From Gemmatimonadales bacterium UBA4456 (GTDB taxonomy: Bacteria; Gemmatimonadota; Gemmatimonadetes; Longimicrobiales; Gaopeijiaceae), in the NCBI GenBank assembly GCA_002390225.1, contig DGOW01000101.1, positions 66,106 through 97,221 of the forward strand: a stretch of DNA of 31,116 bases, written 5' to 3'. Below are positions 23,341 through 31,116 of the stretch, one piece after another (position 1 is the first letter of the stretch; every line of letters starts with the position of its first letter). The notes below the pieces were generated by a model. The model made no database searches, was not told where the DNA came from, and worked only from the letters and a program-made list of their open reading frames with translations. Position numbers and translations under genes: made by a program.

Positions 23341-23345
23341 GGAGG
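23341..23345 (+). promoter_or_regulatory. Ribosome binding site for the serine hydrolase GTG start
   Basis: GGAGG five bases before the GTG at 23351. It sets the start of the serine hydrolase; a much longer upstream open frame crosses the cytochrome gene on the other strand and has no biological features. Confidence 0.65.
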
Positions 23346-23350
23346 CCTTT

Positions 23351-24649
23351 GTGCAGAACCGTCCGAATCTCCGTCCGGTCAATCGATTCACGCTCGCACT
23401 CGCCGCTTTCTCGGCAGCGTGCGCGGCCCCGATGGACGACACGACCGCCGCGACAGCGGACATCACACAGGGGATGCCGGCGGACGTGGGCCTTTCTGCC
23501 GAAGGTCTCGCCGCAATCGGACCCGCCATGCAGGAGTTGATCGACGCTGGCCGCACCGCGGGTGTGATGACGATGGTCGCCCGCCGCGGAACCATTGTGC
23601 ACTGGGAAGCCAACGGCTGGCGTGTTCTCAATGAGCAGCCAATGGAGCGAGACGACGTCTTTCGCATCTACTCCATGACCAAGCCGGTGACCAGCGTTGC
23701 GATCATGATGCTGGTCGAAGAAGGGAAGATCGAGCTCGACCAGCCGCTCTCTGATCACATACCTGCCTTCGGGGATGTGCAGGTCTACGATGATGGCGAG
23801 CTGAGGCCACCATCTCGTCCGATCACGATCCGCGACCTGCTCCGACACACCTCCGGACTCACGTATGGGGTATTTGGCAACTCGCCCGTCGACCAGATGT
23901 ATGTGCAGACTCTGAACGGGCTTAGTCGGGATTCAGGGGAGGACCTCGAAGCGACAATCGAGCTCCTTGCGACCCTGCCTCTCCTGGCGGATCCCGGCAC
24001 TCGCTGGAACTACAGTATGTCTACCGACGTGCTCGGCCGGGTCGTAGAGGTCGCCTCAGGCATGAGCCTCGCCGATTTCTTCCGCACCCAGATCTTCGAG
24101 CCTCTCGATATGGACGATACCGGCTTCCACGTCGAAGCTCGTAACCTAGACCGCTTCACAGCAGTCTACACTCGAAGCGATAGAGGGCTGGCTATGGAGG
24201 ATTCGCCAGTCGATGGACCGTTCACTCGCGAACCGAGCTGGTACTCGGGGGGTGGCGGGCTGACCTCCACCGCTATGGACTACCTGCGCTTCAGTCAGAT
24301 GCTGCTCAACGAGGGTGCGCTAGACGGCGAGCGCCTCCTCCGGCCCGAGACGGTTCGGGACATGCGGTCCAACCACCTCGACGCAGACATGCCGCCGATC
24401 AGCCTCGGGGCACCATCCCACGAGTACGGCTTCGGCCTCGGCTTCGCCGTCGCGACCGCTGGTGGGCAACCGGACCACTATTGGTGGGCCGGTGTCGCCA
24501 ATACGTGGTTCTGGATCGATCCGTTGGAGGAGATCATCGCCTTTGCGTGGACGCAGTATTCTCCGTTTGGCGGCGTTCCTGTGGACCCGACGCTGCGGGG
24601 AATCGTCTACGAGTCAGTCACCGAGAGCGTGAGGGCGCCGGCCGGCTAG
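23351..24649 (+). CDS. Exported serine hydrolase, class C beta-lactamase family
   Basis: A 432-residue serine hydrolase of the beta-lactamase class C / esterase / D-aminopeptidase group. The GTG at 23351 with GGAGG gives a signal region FTLALAAFSAACAAP; C24 sits in a weak lipobox (SAAC), so lipidation is possible. Catalytic S108 and K111 are in YSMTKPVTS. The second motif, usually YxN, is Y221-S-M (WNYSMSTDVLGRV), an Asn-to-Met variation. The HTSGLTYG segment (166-173) and the C-terminal DHYWWAGVANTWFWID (in place of the KTG motif) are typical of EstB-like and EstA-like members. It probably hydrolyses an ester or peptide outside the cytoplasm; the substrate is unknown. Its stop TAG shares CTAG with the stop of the converging DUF2177 gene. 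Confidence 0.92.
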   Translation: MQNRPNLRPVNRFTLALAAFSAACAAPMDDTTAATADITQGMPADVGLSAEGLAAIGPAMQELIDAGRTAGVMTMVARRGTIVHWEANGWRVLNEQPMERDDVFRIYSMTKPVTSVAIMMLVEEGKIELDQPLSDHIPAFGDVQVYDDGELRPPSRPITIRDLLRHTSGLTYGVFGNSPVDQMYVQTLNGLSRDSGEDLEATIELLATLPLLADPGTRWNYSMSTDVLGRVVEVASGMSLADFFRTQIFEPLDMDDTGFHVEARNLDRFTAVYTRSDRGLAMEDSPVDGPFTREPSWYSGGGGLTSTAMDYLRFSQMLLNEGALDGERLLRPETVRDMRSNHLDADMPPISLGAPSHEYGFGLGFAVATAGGQPDHYWWAGVANTWFWIDPLEEIIAFAWTQYSPFGGVPVDPTLRGIVYESVTESVRAPAG

Positions 24650-25047
24650 AACCCGAGCCAGCGTCCCGCCGCGTATCCGATCGCGGAGACGCTCGCCGTC
24701 AGTACTGCTCCCCAGACGAGGTCCACAACGACGACGATGACCGGAAAGCCCTCGAAGAGGGCATAGCAGGTAAGATCGAACGTCGCGTACGCAATGAGGC
24801 CGAAGAGCGCCCCCAGTGCGACGGCACGAACGAACGACTCTGCTTCCAGAGCAGGCAGGACCACGAAGACGAGTACGCCCACGAGGTAGAGCAGATAGAA
24901 GAACGCGGCTGCCGCGACGATCGGATCTTCACGGAGAAAGCTGCCCAGGTGCTTCTGGTAGAAACGTTGCGCCACGACCGTGAGCCAGACGAAGTCGATC
25001 ACGAGAAAGCCGAGCACGGTCAGTGCGTACAGGCCGACAAATCTCAT
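24646..25047 (-). CDS. DUF2177 membrane protein
   Basis: A 133-residue membrane protein of DUF2177 type with the family pattern: an N-terminal helix VLGFLVIDFVWLTVVAQRFY, HLGSFLRE, FFYLLYLVGVLVFVVLPAL, then GALFGLIAYATFDLTCYALF (about 79-98) and VVDLVWGAVLTASVSAIGY. Four helices fill the chain. GGAGG is seven bases before the ATG at 25047, and part of that site overlaps the stop of the upstream metallopeptidase gene, so the two are coupled. The family has no fixed function. It is the third gene of the operon after the BNR protein. Confidence 0.9.
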   Translation of the reverse strand: MRFVGLYALTVLGFLVIDFVWLTVVAQRFYQKHLGSFLREDPIVAAAAFFYLLYLVGVLVFVVLPALEAESFVRAVALGALFGLIAYATFDLTCYALFEGFPVIVVVVDLVWGAVLTASVSAIGYAAGRWLGF

Positions 25048-25050
25048 CTC

Positions 25051-25386
25051 CTACCTCCCCTCCGCGATCCGCGCAGCGATCTCGAACGGACTGAGCCAAT
25101 AGCCAACGAACGAGAACGCTCGGTACCACCGCCAGAAACGCCGTTCCCCCCGCATTGCGATGTGCCGCAGGTGCGTCTCTTCGTGACGGCGCAACTTGCG
25201 GTCTCGCAGCCACGCAGTCTTCGAGCGCATCCAGACCGCTCCATCGTCGACGAAGGTGACGCAATCTTCATAGATCCCATGCCTCCGTCTCGCGCACCCT
25301 GGCGTGAACACAGGTGCACCGCCCGACGTCATCGTGACGAACGCCCAACCGTCGGGCGTAGCCTCCTCCCACTCCTGCGTACTCAA
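25051..25386 (-). CDS. Small HExxH protein, minigluzincin-like putative metallopeptidase
   Basis: A 111-residue protein from a TTG at 25386, which overlaps the BNR stop as TTGA and has GGGGAG eight bases upstream; an ATG at 25332 (codon 19) is an alternative. RRHEETHLRHIAMRGERRFW contains H68-E69-x-x-H72, the zinc-binding HExxH motif. Thirty residues on, YWLSPFEIAAR supplies a Glu (E102) in the (N/S)P(F/Y)E context used as the third ligand in mini-gluzincins and DUF4157-like proteins. Two Cys (GCARR and EDCVTF) could be structural. The N-terminus has no signal peptide, and the protein is the size of a single HExxH core. No family match is certain; the call rests on motif spacing. Coupled between a BNR giant and DUF2177. 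Confidence 0.75.
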   Translation of the reverse strand: MSTQEWEEATPDGWAFVTMTSGGAPVFTPGCARRRHGIYEDCVTFVDDGAVWMRSKTAWLRDRKLRRHEETHLRHIAMRGERRFWRWYRAFSFVGYWLSPFEIAARIAEGR

Positions 25387-28300
25387 CCCGGCAGCTCCCC
25401 CTGAAGCGTGTTCCACCGCGCGGACAGCTCATCCAGCTTGTCGTTCAGGAAGACGCGCTGCGCCTCCTGGTCGGCCGCCAGTGGACCTACCCATCCCTGA
25501 GCGGAACCGTAGAGACGGTTGAGGCGGCTGCTGACCTCCTGCGCCGAGCGCTGCATGTCGCGCAGTCGGTCTTCGAGCGCGTCGCTGATGTCGAGTGGAT
25601 TCTCGTCCGCGTCGAGGCGATCAACTTCCTCGGCGATTTCACGCGACAGTCGCTGGGCGGCCGCGACTGTGCCCCACATGCCGAGAAGTGTTTCGGTCCA
25701 CTCCGCGCGCACGACAGCGTCATGCTCGAGACGAGGGTCCTCGCGTACCTCGACGGTCTGCTCGGTGACCACATTGTCAACGGAGAGTCGCACGGTGTAC
25801 ACACCCGGGATCACGAGCGGGCCGCGCCCACCACCACCAAAGGCACCTCCGCGGGCCGGAGCCCCACCCTCGCGGGCGTGGCGAAGATCCCAGATAGCCC
25901 GGTTCATGCCCCGCTGCGTCTCGATCTCCATGGATGCAACCTGAATCCGCTGGTCGGACAGGACCATGATCTGGGCCATCTCCCCCTCTCCTGCCGACCA
26001 GAAGTCGATGATGGCACCTTCGGGCGGGTTATCCCCCTCGAAGATCATATTTCCAGTATGCGCCTTCTCGGCCCTATATCGGATCTGCTCGGCGGGTTCG
26101 ATGCTGAACAGGTGCGCATCCGACGCCGCGATTGCAGACGTCATCTCCTGAAGCGCATTCAGTTGATCTAGGATCCAGATCCCTCGACCGTGGGTCGCCA
26201 GCACCAGGTCGTTATCACGCGGATGAACCACGAGATCATTCACGGCCACCGTAGGCATATTGCCATCAAGGGGCAGCCAGTTGCGACCTCCGTTCCAGGA
26301 CCAGAAAGCCCTCATCTCGGTACCCAGCCAGAGTACGTCCGGGTTTCTCGGATCCTCACGGACGACGCGAACTGCCTGTTCGGCCGGCAGGTCGCCGACG
26401 ATCGAACGCCAGGAGCGACCACTGTCTTCGGTCACCCACAGGTAGTTCTCGTAGTCGTCGTTCCGGTAGTTGTTCGCTGCGACGTACATACGGCCGTCGA
26501 CCAACTTCGACGTGTGGACCTGGTTCACCCACATGAGCTCCGGTGCCCCCGGAAGCGCGCCGGTCACGTCCATCCAGGACTGACCATCGTTGGTCGACAC
26601 CTGCACGAGACCGTCGTCCGTACCCACGAGGAGGACACCAGGACGATGCTCCGACTCCGCAATCGCAGTGAGCGTCGGCCAGTAGGGGATCCCGTCGTCG
26701 AGTGAGAGAACGAACGAGTCAGCAACCTGGTCCATGATCACCAGACTACGGCGGTCCGAGCCGCTCGTGAGGTCGCCGAGTGAGGTCCAGGTATCCCCGC
26801 GGTTCGTACTCTTGAACAGCTCGTTCAGGCCGGCGTAGAGCGTGTTGCTCTCGTGTGGGCTGATGATGAACGGGCCGTCCCAGTTGCCCGGCGGCATCGC
26901 GTTACCAAGTTCCATGTAGGGGTCGTCCAGGTCCGGCCACGTTGTCCAGTTTCGACGCGCACCAATGAAGCCTTCGGGCTGGTTCGGTCGGATATTTCGG
27001 CTCGCACCTGTCTCCAGATCCCATCGAATCAGTCCGAGATACTGGCTTTCCGAGTACAGAATCCGATTGTTCGTCGTGTCGACGAGGCTGAGGAAGCCGT
27101 CCCCGCCACCCCAACGGATCCAGTCCTCGTTGAGGATTCCCTCCGAGCGGTACGTCTGGTTCGGGCCTCGCCACGACCCGTTGTCCTGAAGGCCTCCGTA
27201 CACGTTGTAAGGATGAGCCATGTCGACCGAGACACGGTAGTACTGACTGAGCGGCAAGGCCGTGTGGTAGAGGAAGTGATCGCCACGGTCGTAGCTGATA
27301 CCGAGACCGCCATCGTCCAGCTTGATCACGTGGTTCGAGTCGTCCGGATTGACCCAGACGAACCGGTCGTCGCCGTGCGTCCGGTGATCCCTTGGCACGG
27401 TGAAGGTCACCCCGCCGTCATCCGAGTAGCTGTAAGAGTTCAGCATGTAGATGCGCTGATCGTCGTTCGGGTCGACCATCGGCTGGCTCGCGTACATGGG
27501 GCGCGGATTCCAGTCGCCCTGGTAGGTCCAGCTCTCTCCGCGATCCTCGGAACGGTAGATCCCGGCCAGGCGCTGCTCATATGCCGTCGACGCGTTGAAC
27601 CGCTCGCCCTGCTCGAGGCTGATATAGACGATACGCGGGTCGGCGCGGTGGATTGTGATACCCATCCGGCCGATGTCGCCGGTTGTCAGCCCGTTATTCA
27701 GACCGGCGTTTGTGAGCAGCGTCCAGGTATCACCACCATCCACACTTTTGTAGAGACCGCTGCCAGGGCCGCCTCCATGAAAGCCCCACGGGCGCCGCTG
27801 ACGCTGATACATCGCGGCATACATGATGTCGGGATTCGACGGATCCATCGCGACATCCACCGCGCCCGTCATCGGATCCACGAAGAGGATCTGCTCCCAC
27901 GACGCTCCTCCATCACGCGTCCGGTACAGGCCGCGGTCGGGATTCGGCCCCCAGAGGTGGCCCATGGCAGCGACGTATACGACGTCGGAGTCGTCAGGAT
28001 GCATCACGATCCGCCCTACGTGGTGGCTCTCCTCCAACCCCATGTTCGTCCAGCTGTCGCCCCCGTCGGTCGACTTGTATACGCCGTCGCCCCAGGAGGA
28101 CGACTGGCGGTTCGCCCGCTCACCCGTCCCAACCCACACGACACTGGTGTCCTGCTGGTGCACGGCGACGTCGCCCACCGAGTGAACGGCTTCGTCCTGA
28201 AACACCGGCGTGAAGCGCAGTCCGTTGTCGGTCGTCTTCCAGACGCCGCCGGTAGCGGAGGCGAGATAGAATACCCGGGTGTCCATCTCGACCACGGCGA

Positions 28301-28502
28301 TGTCGACCAAACGACCGCTCATGTTGGCCGGTCCAATTTCACGCGGGCTCAGGCCATCCAGGTGCGCCGGCAGCAGCTGCGCCTCAGACGACGTGACGAG
28401 CGCGGCCATGAGGACAAGCGTGCCAAGCAGACCTCTGACAAGAGCGGCAGGCCGGTAACAACAGGTGGATTGGCGAGAGGTCGTGCGCACGGACGGCGTC
28501 AT
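25383..28502 (-). CDS. Giant VPS10/sortilin-like BNR-repeat propeller protein (copy 2)
   Basis: A 1039-residue exported protein with the same layout as the protein at 11460-14645. The ATG at 28502 with GGAG about six bases upstream is chosen; an earlier in-frame start would add a charged leader. The signal peptide is ALVRGLLGTLVLMAALV ending near SEAQ. About eleven Asp-box-like motifs are visible (KTTDNGLRF, KSTDGGDSW, RTRDGGASW, KSVDGGDTW, RSEDRGESW, YSDDGGVTF, KSTNRGDTW, VTEDSGRSW and others). A beta-sandwich with VYTVRLSVDNVVTEQTVEVR follows, then a C-terminal helical region (VDRLDADENPLDISDALEDR) that is more coiled-coil-like than in copy 1. The two differ in loops and in C-terminal helices, so they are old paralogues rather than a recent duplication. 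Likely a surface or periplasmic binding propeller; catalysis is not shown. Confidence 0.92.
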   Translation of the reverse strand: MTPSVRTTSRQSTCCYRPAALVRGLLGTLVLMAALVTSSEAQLLPAHLDGLSPREIGPANMSGRLVDIAVVEMDTRVFYLASATGGVWKTTDNGLRFTPVFQDEAVHSVGDVAVHQQDTSVVWVGTGERANRQSSSWGDGVYKSTDGGDSWTNMGLEESHHVGRIVMHPDDSDVVYVAAMGHLWGPNPDRGLYRTRDGGASWEQILFVDPMTGAVDVAMDPSNPDIMYAAMYQRQRRPWGFHGGGPGSGLYKSVDGGDTWTLLTNAGLNNGLTTGDIGRMGITIHRADPRIVYISLEQGERFNASTAYEQRLAGIYRSEDRGESWTYQGDWNPRPMYASQPMVDPNDDQRIYMLNSYSYSDDGGVTFTVPRDHRTHGDDRFVWVNPDDSNHVIKLDDGGLGISYDRGDHFLYHTALPLSQYYRVSVDMAHPYNVYGGLQDNGSWRGPNQTYRSEGILNEDWIRWGGGDGFLSLVDTTNNRILYSESQYLGLIRWDLETGASRNIRPNQPEGFIGARRNWTTWPDLDDPYMELGNAMPPGNWDGPFIISPHESNTLYAGLNELFKSTNRGDTWTSLGDLTSGSDRRSLVIMDQVADSFVLSLDDGIPYWPTLTAIAESEHRPGVLLVGTDDGLVQVSTNDGQSWMDVTGALPGAPELMWVNQVHTSKLVDGRMYVAANNYRNDDYENYLWVTEDSGRSWRSIVGDLPAEQAVRVVREDPRNPDVLWLGTEMRAFWSWNGGRNWLPLDGNMPTVAVNDLVVHPRDNDLVLATHGRGIWILDQLNALQEMTSAIAASDAHLFSIEPAEQIRYRAEKAHTGNMIFEGDNPPEGAIIDFWSAGEGEMAQIMVLSDQRIQVASMEIETQRGMNRAIWDLRHAREGGAPARGGAFGGGGRGPLVIPGVYTVRLSVDNVVTEQTVEVREDPRLEHDAVVRAEWTETLLGMWGTVAAAQRLSREIAEEVDRLDADENPLDISDALEDRLRDMQRSAQEVSSRLNRLYGSAQGWVGPLAADQEAQRVFLNDKLDELSARWNTLQGELPG
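25395..25400 (-). promoter_or_regulatory. Ribosome binding site supporting a TTG start
   Basis: GGGGAG on the minus strand, inside the last codons of the BNR gene and eight bases before the TTG at 25386. This is what makes the unusual TTG start likely. Confidence 0.5.
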
Positions 28503-28721
28503 CAATGGCTCCGGAAAGCGTCGAGCGAATTCTGTGTGGCCGCACCGTCGTGGTCGGCCGGGTCGCAAAGATGCGCTACACCTTGAATGTCGGCCAATCC
28601 TGTTGTGCCGACCGGACGATCTATAGGCACTCTCCGAGCTCGAACCATTGCGGGAACCGCGCTGCGCTGAAGCTTGTAGAGCATCGGCGCCACCAAGCCG
28701 CTCGCATCCGATCTTGAAGAC

Positions 28722-29393
28722 ATGATGACGAACGATATCCGAAACATCTCGACCCTCGCCCTCGCTGCCTTTCTCGTAGGTTGCTCCGGCAGCTCATCGA
28801 GCCCGGCCAGCGCGCCCATCCCTGCCGAAGACGGCCCCCGTATTGTGCAGCCCGGGGCACCCGGCCAGAGCAGTCGAACGTTTTCGGCCGACGAACTCGC
28901 TCAGGTCGAGGGCGTGTCCTATACGGACGCAGACGTCCGCTTCATGCAGGGGATGATCCCACACCACCGTCAGGCGCTCGATATGACCGCGCTGGTGCGC
29001 CAGCATGCTGGGAGTGAGGCGGTCCGGCAGATGGCGCTACGCATGGAAATATCACAGCGCGACGAGATCGCGATGATATCGTCGTGGCTTCGCGAGCGCG
29101 GAGAGTCGATCGAAATGCCGGGCATGGGCACCATGCAACACTCCATGATGCGCATGCTGACCCCCGAGCAGATGCGCGAGCTTTCTAACTCCCGCGGTAC
29201 GGAGTTCGACCGGCTGTTCCTCGAAGGCATGATCCAGCACCATCTGGGCGCCCTCGACATGGTGACACAGTTATTCAACACGTCGGGCGCCGCTCAGGAG
29301 TCGACGGTGTTCAAGTTCGCCGAAGACGTCGATGCAGATCAGCTCATGGAGATCGAGCGGATGCAGGCGATCCTCGACCAGATAGGCCGCTAG
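28722..29393 (+). CDS. DUF305 lipoprotein with two His-His motifs
   Basis: A 223-residue lipoprotein of the DUF305 family, a ferritin-like four-helix bundle that includes copper-binding CopM. AAFLVGC at residues 15-21 is the lipobox. The two halves carry matching motifs, FMQGMIPHHRQALDMTALV (H81-H82) and FLEGMIQHHLGALDMVTQL (H173-H174), each at the start of a helix, with Met-rich segments between (MPGMGTMQHSMMRML, about 132-146). His and Met in this arrangement suggest Cu(I)/Cu(II) binding, as known for CopM; this protein's metal is not shown. Two ATGs in tandem (28722 and 28725) are equivalent starts. It lies 85 bases before the LVIVD gene on the same strand and may be co-transcribed with it. 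The 219-base gap before it holds no recognised element. Confidence 0.9.
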   Translation: MMTNDIRNISTLALAAFLVGCSGSSSSPASAPIPAEDGPRIVQPGAPGQSSRTFSADELAQVEGVSYTDADVRFMQGMIPHHRQALDMTALVRQHAGSEAVRQMALRMEISQRDEIAMISSWLRERGESIEMPGMGTMQHSMMRMLTPEQMRELSNSRGTEFDRLFLEGMIQHHLGALDMVTQLFNTSGAAQESTVFKFAEDVDADQLMEIERMQAILDQIGR

Positions 29394-29445
29394 TTCCAGG
29401 CGTGGCCGGTACGACCGATTCTATTGAGAAGCACGTTCCAACATC

Positions 29446-29458
29446 ACTGATGATCAGT
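29446..29458. promoter_or_regulatory. Small palindrome upstream of the LVIVD gene
   Basis: ACTGA (29446-29450) and TCAGT (29454-29458) are perfect 5-base arms with a TGA centre, about 20 bases before the ATG at 29479. It could be an operator or a leader hairpin. Short arms make chance likely. Confidence 0.2.
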
Positions 29459-29478
29459 CAGTTCACACGAGGTGAGGT

Positions 29479-31116
29479 ATGATGGACATGGGCAGAAAGA
29501 TCACGGGAGCATTCAGGCTCCTAGCCGCGACCGCACTGGTCGGGGGCACCGTCGTCGCCCCCGAGGGCGTCTCCGCGCAGCAGCAGGAGCAGGTGCAGGT
29601 GCCCCCGGCGGCGCCCGCTCTCGAATGGGATCCGAATGATCCCCGCATCGGCCTCGGCGCAGGTTGGCTGGATGCCGAGTCGGCAATCAGCGGCATGGAG
29701 CTGCTGGCGGCGATTCCCCGACCCGACGGGTTCTTCAACCCCTCCACGCCGGCGGACGGTCGCTTCAGCAACACCGACCTGGCGTTCCAAGATGGCAAGC
29801 TGATCCAGGGCAACTACAACGGGTTCCAGATCTTCGATATCTCGAATCCTGCCGACCCGACGCTGGCCGTTTCAGTGGTCTGTCCTGGTGGTCAGGGCGA
29901 CGTCTCGGTCTACGGCGACCTGGTCGTCATGTCCGCGCAGGAGACGCGTGGCCGTCTCGACTGCGGTGTTGAGGGCGTTGCCGATTCGATCAGCGCGGAG
30001 CGTATGCGCGGCGTCCGGATCTTCGACGTGTCCGACATGAATAACCCGACTCAGGTTTCGGCCATCCAGTCGTGCCGTGGCTCGCATACCCATACGATCG
30101 TGACTGATCCGGCGGACAGCGAGAATATCTACATCTACATCCAGGGCACGGGCCGAGTTCGTCCCGGTGACGAGCTCGCTGGCTGCTCAGGTGGCGGTCC
30201 GGAAGATGAGAACACCGCGCTCTTCCGGATCGAGGTCGTGAAGGTCCCGCTCGCGAATCCGGGCGCAGCCGAGATCGTGAACATGCCACGCATCTTCGCT
30301 GACGAGCAGGGCAATCTGGCCGGCCTCTGGCAGGGCGGGAACCACGGCCCTGGCACGCAGAGCAGCCGCTTGACGAACCAGTGCCACGACATCACCGCAT
30401 ACCCGGGTATCGGGCTCGCGGGCGGTGCGTGTTCAGGAAACGGTATCCTGCTCGACATCTCAGATCCGGTGAACCCGACCCGCGTGGCCGAGGTCTCCGA
30501 TCCGAACTTCGCGTACTGGCACTCGGCGACGTTCAACAACGACGGCGACGTCGTCATCTTCACCGACGAGTGGGGTGGTGGATCGTCGCCGCGCTGCCGC
30601 GCAAGCGATCCCGCAACCTGGGGCGCAAACGCCATCTTCCGGATTGGTGATGACGGACAGATGGAGCTGGCCGGCTACTACAAGCTCCCCGTCCCGCAGA
30701 CCGAGACCGAGAACTGCGTAGCGCACAACGGTTCGATTATCCCCGTGCCTGGCCGAGACATCATGGCGCAGGCGTGGTACCAGGGTGGCGTCTCACTCAT
30801 GGACTTCACCGATCCGGAGAATCCTTTCGAGATCGCCTTTTTCGATCGGGGGCCGCTCTCGATCGAGTCGCTCTTCACGGGCGGATACTGGTCGGTCTAC
30901 TGGTTCAACGGTCGTCTGTACGGTGCCGAGATCTCTCGCGGCATCGACGTCTTCCGGCTCACGCCGAGTGAGCACCTCTCGGCAGCGGAGATCGCGGCGG
31001 CCGAGTCTGTCATGATGGGCGAGTTCAACGCTCAGCTGCAGCCGAACGTCGAGTGGGCTTCGACGCGTGACGTCGCACAGGCGTATCTGGACCAGATGAC
31101 CCGTGCAAACCGGATC
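29479..31116 (+). CDS. LVIVD-repeat beta-propeller protein, C-terminally truncated by window edge
   Basis: An exported protein open through the right edge: 546 codons, no stop. GGTGAGGT precedes the ATG at 29479; ATGs at 29482 and 29488 are alternatives. The signal peptide (ITGAFRLLAATALVGGTVVA) ends near VSAQ. Four LVIVD-type repeats are visible, each GxxxxDxSDPxNPxxV: GFQIFDISNPADPTLAVSV (from residue 115), GVRIFDVSDMNNPTQVSAI (178), GILLDISDPVNPTRVAEV (322), and GVSLMDFTDPENPFEIAFF (437). Between them lie His-bearing segments (GSHTHTIVTDP, CHDITAYPG, YWHSATFNNDG, CVAHNGSIIP) that line up the inner strands of a propeller. Repeated cysteines (about nine) suggest disulfides outside the cell. 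Such proteins are binding scaffolds; the ligand is unknown. Adjacent to a DUF305 lipoprotein. Confidence 0.9.
   Translation, partial: MMDMGRKITGAFRLLAATALVGGTVVAPEGVSAQQQEQVQVPPAAPALEWDPNDPRIGLGAGWLDAESAISGMELLAAIPRPDGFFNPSTPADGRFSNTDLAFQDGKLIQGNYNGFQIFDISNPADPTLAVSVVCPGGQGDVSVYGDLVVMSAQETRGRLDCGVEGVADSISAERMRGVRIFDVSDMNNPTQVSAIQSCRGSHTHTIVTDPADSENIYIYIQGTGRVRPGDELAGCSGGGPEDENTALFRIEVVKVPLANPGAAEIVNMPRIFADEQGNLAGLWQGGNHGPGTQSSRLTNQCHDITAYPGIGLAGGACSGNGILLDISDPVNPTRVAEVSDPNFAYWHSATFNNDGDVVIFTDEWGGGSSPRCRASDPATWGANAIFRIGDDGQMELAGYYKLPVPQTETENCVAHNGSIIPVPGRDIMAQAWYQGGVSLMDFTDPENPFEIAFFDRGPLSIESLFTGGYWSVYWFNGRLYGAEISRGIDVFRLTPSEHLSAAEIAAAESVMMGEFNAQLQPNVEWASTRDVAQAYLDQMTRANRI

Noticed and set aside
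22808..23350. A 181-codon N-terminal extension of the serine hydrolase
   Set aside because: It crosses the cytochrome gene on the opposite strand. GGAGG before the GTG at 23351 and a signal peptide there define the start.
24481..25404. A 307-codon + strand frame across the serine hydrolase end, DUF2177 and the HExxH gene
   Set aside because: It is out of frame with the serine hydrolase and antisense to two genes with recognisable motifs.
26853..28586. A 577-codon open frame on the + strand
   Set aside because: It lies antisense to the BNR propeller at 25383-28502, lacks any domain, signal or ribosome binding site, and its composition is that of a high-GC shadow frame.

Overview
The window is high-GC DNA, densely coded on both strands, with frequent GTG starts, many signal peptides and lipoprotein signals, and several families that are common in Gemmatimonadota and Acidobacteriota: giant VPS10/BNR propellers, DUF6152, DUF6644, DUF305 and LVIVD-repeat proteins. 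I infer a free-living aerobic bacterium, most likely Gemmatimonadota. That placement rests on family content, not on a marker gene. No rRNA, tRNA, CRISPR array, transposase or phage gene was seen, so this looks like chromosomal sequence rather than a mobile island.

Layout. 1-212 (-): the N-terminus of a MoxR AAA+ ATPase. 543-1106 (+): a small secreted basic protein followed by a convincing intrinsic terminator. 1215-2414 (-): a glycine-rich envelope protein. 2544-6258 (+): a compact operon of an FAD-dependent amino-acid/sarcosine-type oxidase, a di-iron fatty-acid/sterol hydroxylase family protein and a lipoprotein amidase. 6272-9479 (-): a coupled operon of a secreted protein, IlvD and a ketopantoate-reductase-like enzyme, joined by GTGA overlaps. 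9737-10993 (+): a PLP aminotransferase. 10990-14645 (-): a 1061-residue BNR propeller coupled to an NTF2-like protein. 14779-16559 (+): a small periplasmic protein and an M42 aminopeptidase.

16682-23232 holds the most interesting block. On the + strand lie a PQQ/heme-c dehydrogenase resembling polyvinyl-alcohol dehydrogenase, two tandem paralogous exported proteins of unknown function, a DUF6152 protein whose predicted mature N-terminus is His-His, and a small membrane protein. Converging on it is a fully coupled three-gene operon of a cytochrome c lipoprotein and two DUF6644 membrane proteins. I infer a periplasmic oxidation module in which the quinoprotein removes electrons from an alcohol-type substrate and the cytochrome and membrane proteins may pass them to the respiratory chain.

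23351-31116: an exported serine hydrolase (+); a second giant BNR protein (-) coupled to a tiny HExxH putative metallopeptidase and a DUF2177 membrane protein; a DUF305 lipoprotein (+); and an LVIVD-repeat protein (+) that runs off the right edge. Gene packing is tight. Six same-strand pairs overlap by exactly 4 nt, and two convergent pairs share a CTAG in which each strand reads its own TAG stop. Most products are predicted to be exported, so the window mainly encodes envelope and periplasmic functions, with IlvD, PanE-like and the aminotransferase as the cytoplasmic metabolic genes.
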